From NCBI GenBank assembly GCA_964630665.1, contig CAZVVN010000118.1:1-6440 (forward strand): a DNA stretch of 6,440 nt, written 5' to 3'. The notes beneath the pieces were generated by a model. That model was not told the origin of the DNA, ran no database searches, and was given only the letters and a program-made list of their open reading frames with translations. Positions 4,692 to 6,440 of this stretch are shown here, piece by piece (the stretch's first letter is position 1; every line of letters begins with the position of its first letter). Source of the DNA: UBA9619 sp964630665 (GTDB lineage Bacteria; Pseudomonadota; Gammaproteobacteria; Arenicellales; UBA868). The translations under genes and the position numbers were made by a program.

Positions 4692-6095
4692 GTGGCAAAA
4701 CTGTCAGACACATTCTCGATCTATCTCGAGCGGCGCATGGCTCGCATCCTGCTGCTGGGGATAATCAGCGGGTTTCCCTGGGTCCTGATCGGCAGCAGCC
4801 TGTCGCTGTGGCTCAAGGAAGACGGTCTGAGCCGCAGCACGATCGGCTGGGCCGGCCTGATTTTCGGTGTGTATGCGATCAACTTTCTTTGGGCACCGCT
4901 GATTGATCGACTTCGGGTGCCTTACCTGACGGCAAAGCTCGGTCATCGACGAGCCTGGATCGTCACCCTCCAGTGCCTGATATTGGTCTGCCTTGGAACC
5001 TGGAGTCTGGTCGATCCCACAGCAAATTTGTGGGGCGTGATTGCAATCGGTCTGGTTATCGCGATCGCTTCGGCGACCCAGGATATCACCATCGATGCGC
5101 TTCGGATCGAACAGATCGGTCAGAACGAAGGGCAATCGATGGCTGCAGGTGCGGCGATCGCGGTCGTTGGCTGGTGGACCGGCTACAAGCTTGGCGGTGT
5201 GGTGGCGCTGAACACCGCCGAAACGTTTCAGGGCGCGGGCATCCAGGATTACTGGCAGGCCACCTTCCTGGTGCTGGGTCTGGTCATCATCGCCTGCAAC
5301 ATTGCCCTGATGTTTATTCCCGAAAAACCACCCATTGAGCGGAGGGCGGCACAGTCGGCAACCGATGCCAGAATCGCATCGCAACTCGGCCTGCCAGGGT
5401 TTGCGGGCCAGGTCATGGCATGGCTCGCCGGTACCGTAGCTGGGCCGCTGATGAGTTTCTTCCGGCGAAACGGATTTGCCATCGCGCTGGCTATACTCGG
5501 CTTCATATTTCTCTTCAAGATCGGTGAGGCCTTCCTCGGCCGTATGTCGATCGTGTTCTACAATGAAATCGGGTTCTCAAAATCGGATATTGCACTGTAT
5601 TCGAAGGGTATCGGCTGGATCACTACGGTCGTCTTTACTCTGCTGGGTGGACTGTTTGCAATCCGGATTGGCCTGGTCCGGGCAATGTTTGTGTCTGGTA
5701 TTCTTATGGCGTTGACCAACCTCATGTTCTCGCTACTGGCCTGGTCTGGCCCATCGGAAAGCCTGTTTGCGACCGCCGTGCTACTCGACGACCTAGCAGG
5801 CGCTTTTGCTACCGTCACTTTTGTGGCATTCATATCGATGCTCGTTGACCGCACATATACTGCGACGCAGTATGCGCTGTTGGCATCGATAGGGACGGCG
5901 GGTAGAACAATGTTCGCATCTTCTTCGGGCATGCTGGTCGATCGGCTCAACGGGGACTGGGGGGTATTTTTTGTAATTACTGCATTGATGGTTATTCCGG
6001 CCCTGATCTGCCTGTGGGTCATCCGACACAAGCTCGCGGATATGCTTGCCGGGGCCGAGGTCCGCCTGTTCGGCAAAGAGATGGAATCCGGGTGA
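4692..6095 (+). CDS. ampG: AmpG-family muropeptide MFS transporter
   Basis: AmpG imports GlcNAc-anhydroMurNAc peptides across the inner membrane, using the proton gradient, for cell-wall recycling; the pool also governs ampC induction in species that have AmpR. The 467-residue product has about 12 hydrophobic helices. Residues near 18-34 (LLLGIISGFPWVLIG), LWAPLIDR near 66-73, GHRRAW near 84-89, SATQDITIDA near 127-136, FKIGEAF near 275-281 and TATQYALL near 390-397 line up with E. coli AmpG landmarks such as SASQDI and SATQFALL. It ends soon after the twelfth helix, lacking the extra C-terminal helices of the 491-residue E. coli protein, and has a longer central loop (about 208-255). Starts at GTG 4686 or 4674 are possible. 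It follows the exonuclease gene by 85 bp with no evident terminator between, so cotranscription is plausible. Exact substrate is inferred from family. Confidence 0.88.
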   Translation: MAKLSDTFSIYLERRMARILLLGIISGFPWVLIGSSLSLWLKEDGLSRSTIGWAGLIFGVYAINFLWAPLIDRLRVPYLTAKLGHRRAWIVTLQCLILVCLGTWSLVDPTANLWGVIAIGLVIAIASATQDITIDALRIEQIGQNEGQSMAAGAAIAVVGWWTGYKLGGVVALNTAETFQGAGIQDYWQATFLVLGLVIIACNIALMFIPEKPPIERRAAQSATDARIASQLGLPGFAGQVMAWLAGTVAGPLMSFFRRNGFAIALAILGFIFLFKIGEAFLGRMSIVFYNEIGFSKSDIALYSKGIGWITTVVFTLLGGLFAIRIGLVRAMFVSGILMALTNLMFSLLAWSGPSESLFATAVLLDDLAGAFATVTFVAFISMLVDRTYTATQYALLASIGTAGRTMFASSSGMLVDRLNGDWGVFFVITALMVIPALICLWVIRHKLADMLAGAEVRLFGKEMESG

Positions 6096-6115
6096 CACCC
6101 CGATTGTCGGAGGTG
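6096..6115 (+). terminator. Hairpin directly after the ampG stop, possible terminator
   Basis: CACCCCGA pairs with TCGG(A)GGTG: eight pairs, one bulged A, 3-nt loop, starting at the base after TGA. It is GC-rich and well placed, but the sequence that follows has only a short TTT about 7 nt later, so intrinsic termination is unproven. Confidence 0.4.
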
Positions 6116-6161
6116 AGAACAGTTTCAAGCCTTTGCCGATCTGGATCTAGCTTACAAGAGT

Positions 6162-6167
6162 TATAAT
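6162..6167 (+). promoter_or_regulatory. Perfect TATAAT -10 box upstream of the FmdB-family gene
   Basis: TATAAT occurs in an AT-rich stretch of the 139-bp gap, 67 bp before the ATG at 6235. No good -35 hexamer is seen 15-19 bp upstream, so activity might need an activator or the match may be chance. The leader would be about 60 nt. Confidence 0.45.
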
Positions 6168-6196
6168 TAAAGGTTGTATGAAATGTTAAGGGTACC

Positions 6197-6211
6197 GCGG
6201 GTGGGGCCCGC
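6197..6211 (+). other. GC-rich leader hairpin
   Basis: GCGGG and CCCGC pair perfectly (5 bp) around the loop TGGGG, 23 nt before the FmdB-family start codon. It would sit in the leader if transcription starts near the TATAAT box. Its function is unknown. Confidence 0.3.
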
Positions 6212-6234
6212 TGCCTGCTGAACAGAGACCCAAC

Positions 6235-6440
6235 ATGCCGATCTACGAGTATCTGTGCCAATCGTGTGGCCATCATCTTGAGGCCCTGCAGAAAATGTCC
6301 GAAGACCCTCTGGTGTATTGTCCGGAATGTGGTGAAGAAAGCCTGAAGAAAAAGGTATCTGCTGCTGCGTTTCGTCTTAAAGGCTCCGGCTGGTACGAAA
6401 CCGATTTCAAGGATTCCGGTAAAGAGAAGCCCAAAAGTGC
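6235..6440 (+). CDS. FmdB-family zinc-ribbon protein (N-terminal part, cut by window edge)
   Basis: Sixty-eight codons are visible before the right edge. The start MPIYEYLCQSCG is the family hallmark. Two CxxC knuckles, Cys8/Cys11 and Cys29/Cys32, would bind one zinc. They are followed by LKKKVSAAAFRLKGSGWYETDF, split here as LKKKVSAAAF and RLKGSGWYETDF, also typical of the family. FmdB proteins are small (usually under about 120 residues); they are named for a proposed regulator of formamidase, but the role of most members is not established. A low-complexity C-terminal tail is usual and seems to be starting (KEKPKS). Only a weak GAGA precedes the ATG. In many gammaproteobacteria such a gene sits just before a DUF502 gene and aspS, which may lie to the right, outside the window. 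Confidence 0.92.
   Translation, partial: MPIYEYLCQSCGHHLEALQKMSEDPLVYCPECGEESLKKKVSAAAFRLKGSGWYETDFKDSGKEKPKS

Noticed and set aside
4430..4711. Minus-strand open frame of 93 codons across the nuclease/ampG gap
   Set aside because: It is mostly antisense to the nuclease C-terminus, including its SDHAPL motif, and has no recognised similarity.
5558..6076. Minus-strand open frame of 172 codons opposite ampG
   Set aside because: Antisense to well-supported transmembrane segments; its composition is what reversed hydrophobic codons would give.

Overview
The window looks like ordinary chromosome of a moderately GC-rich gammaproteobacterium with an outer membrane. The reasons are: pyrE divergent from an exonuclease III-like gene (the arrangement known for pyrE/crc in Pseudomonas), an AmpG-type muropeptide permease, a TPR/beta-barrel outer-membrane protein ending in Phe, and an FmdB zinc-ribbon protein. 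I see no insertion sequence, phage gene, CRISPR array, tRNA or rRNA. Genus-level assignment is not possible by eye.

Left part, minus strand (1-2914): two envelope genes read leftwards. The first in reading order (2914-1415) encodes a TPR plus beta-barrel outer-membrane protein resembling the SLAM/DUF560 family. After a 250-350 bp AT-rich gap comes a secreted FecR-domain protein (1065 to beyond base 1) with an acidic Ser/Thr-rich linker and an extreme Lys/Ala tail that is still running at the window edge. As a pair they are the least ordinary content here and could form an outer-membrane export or anchoring unit, though that is inference.

Middle (3122-4606): pyrE (orotate phosphoribosyltransferase, minus) and an exonuclease III/Crc-family gene (plus) are transcribed divergently from a gap of only 42 bp holding a GGTCAAA direct repeat. 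The exonuclease keeps the catalytic residues that Pseudomonas Crc has lost, so it looks like an enzymatically active member at the crc locus.

Right part (4692-6440), plus strand: an AmpG-like transporter for peptidoglycan recycling follows the exonuclease after 85 bp and may share its transcript. After a hairpin and a 139 bp gap with a perfect TATAAT box comes the start of an FmdB-family zinc-ribbon gene, cut by the right edge.

The housekeeping genes act separately: pyrimidine synthesis, DNA repair and cell-wall recycling. Only the two leftmost genes look functionally linked.
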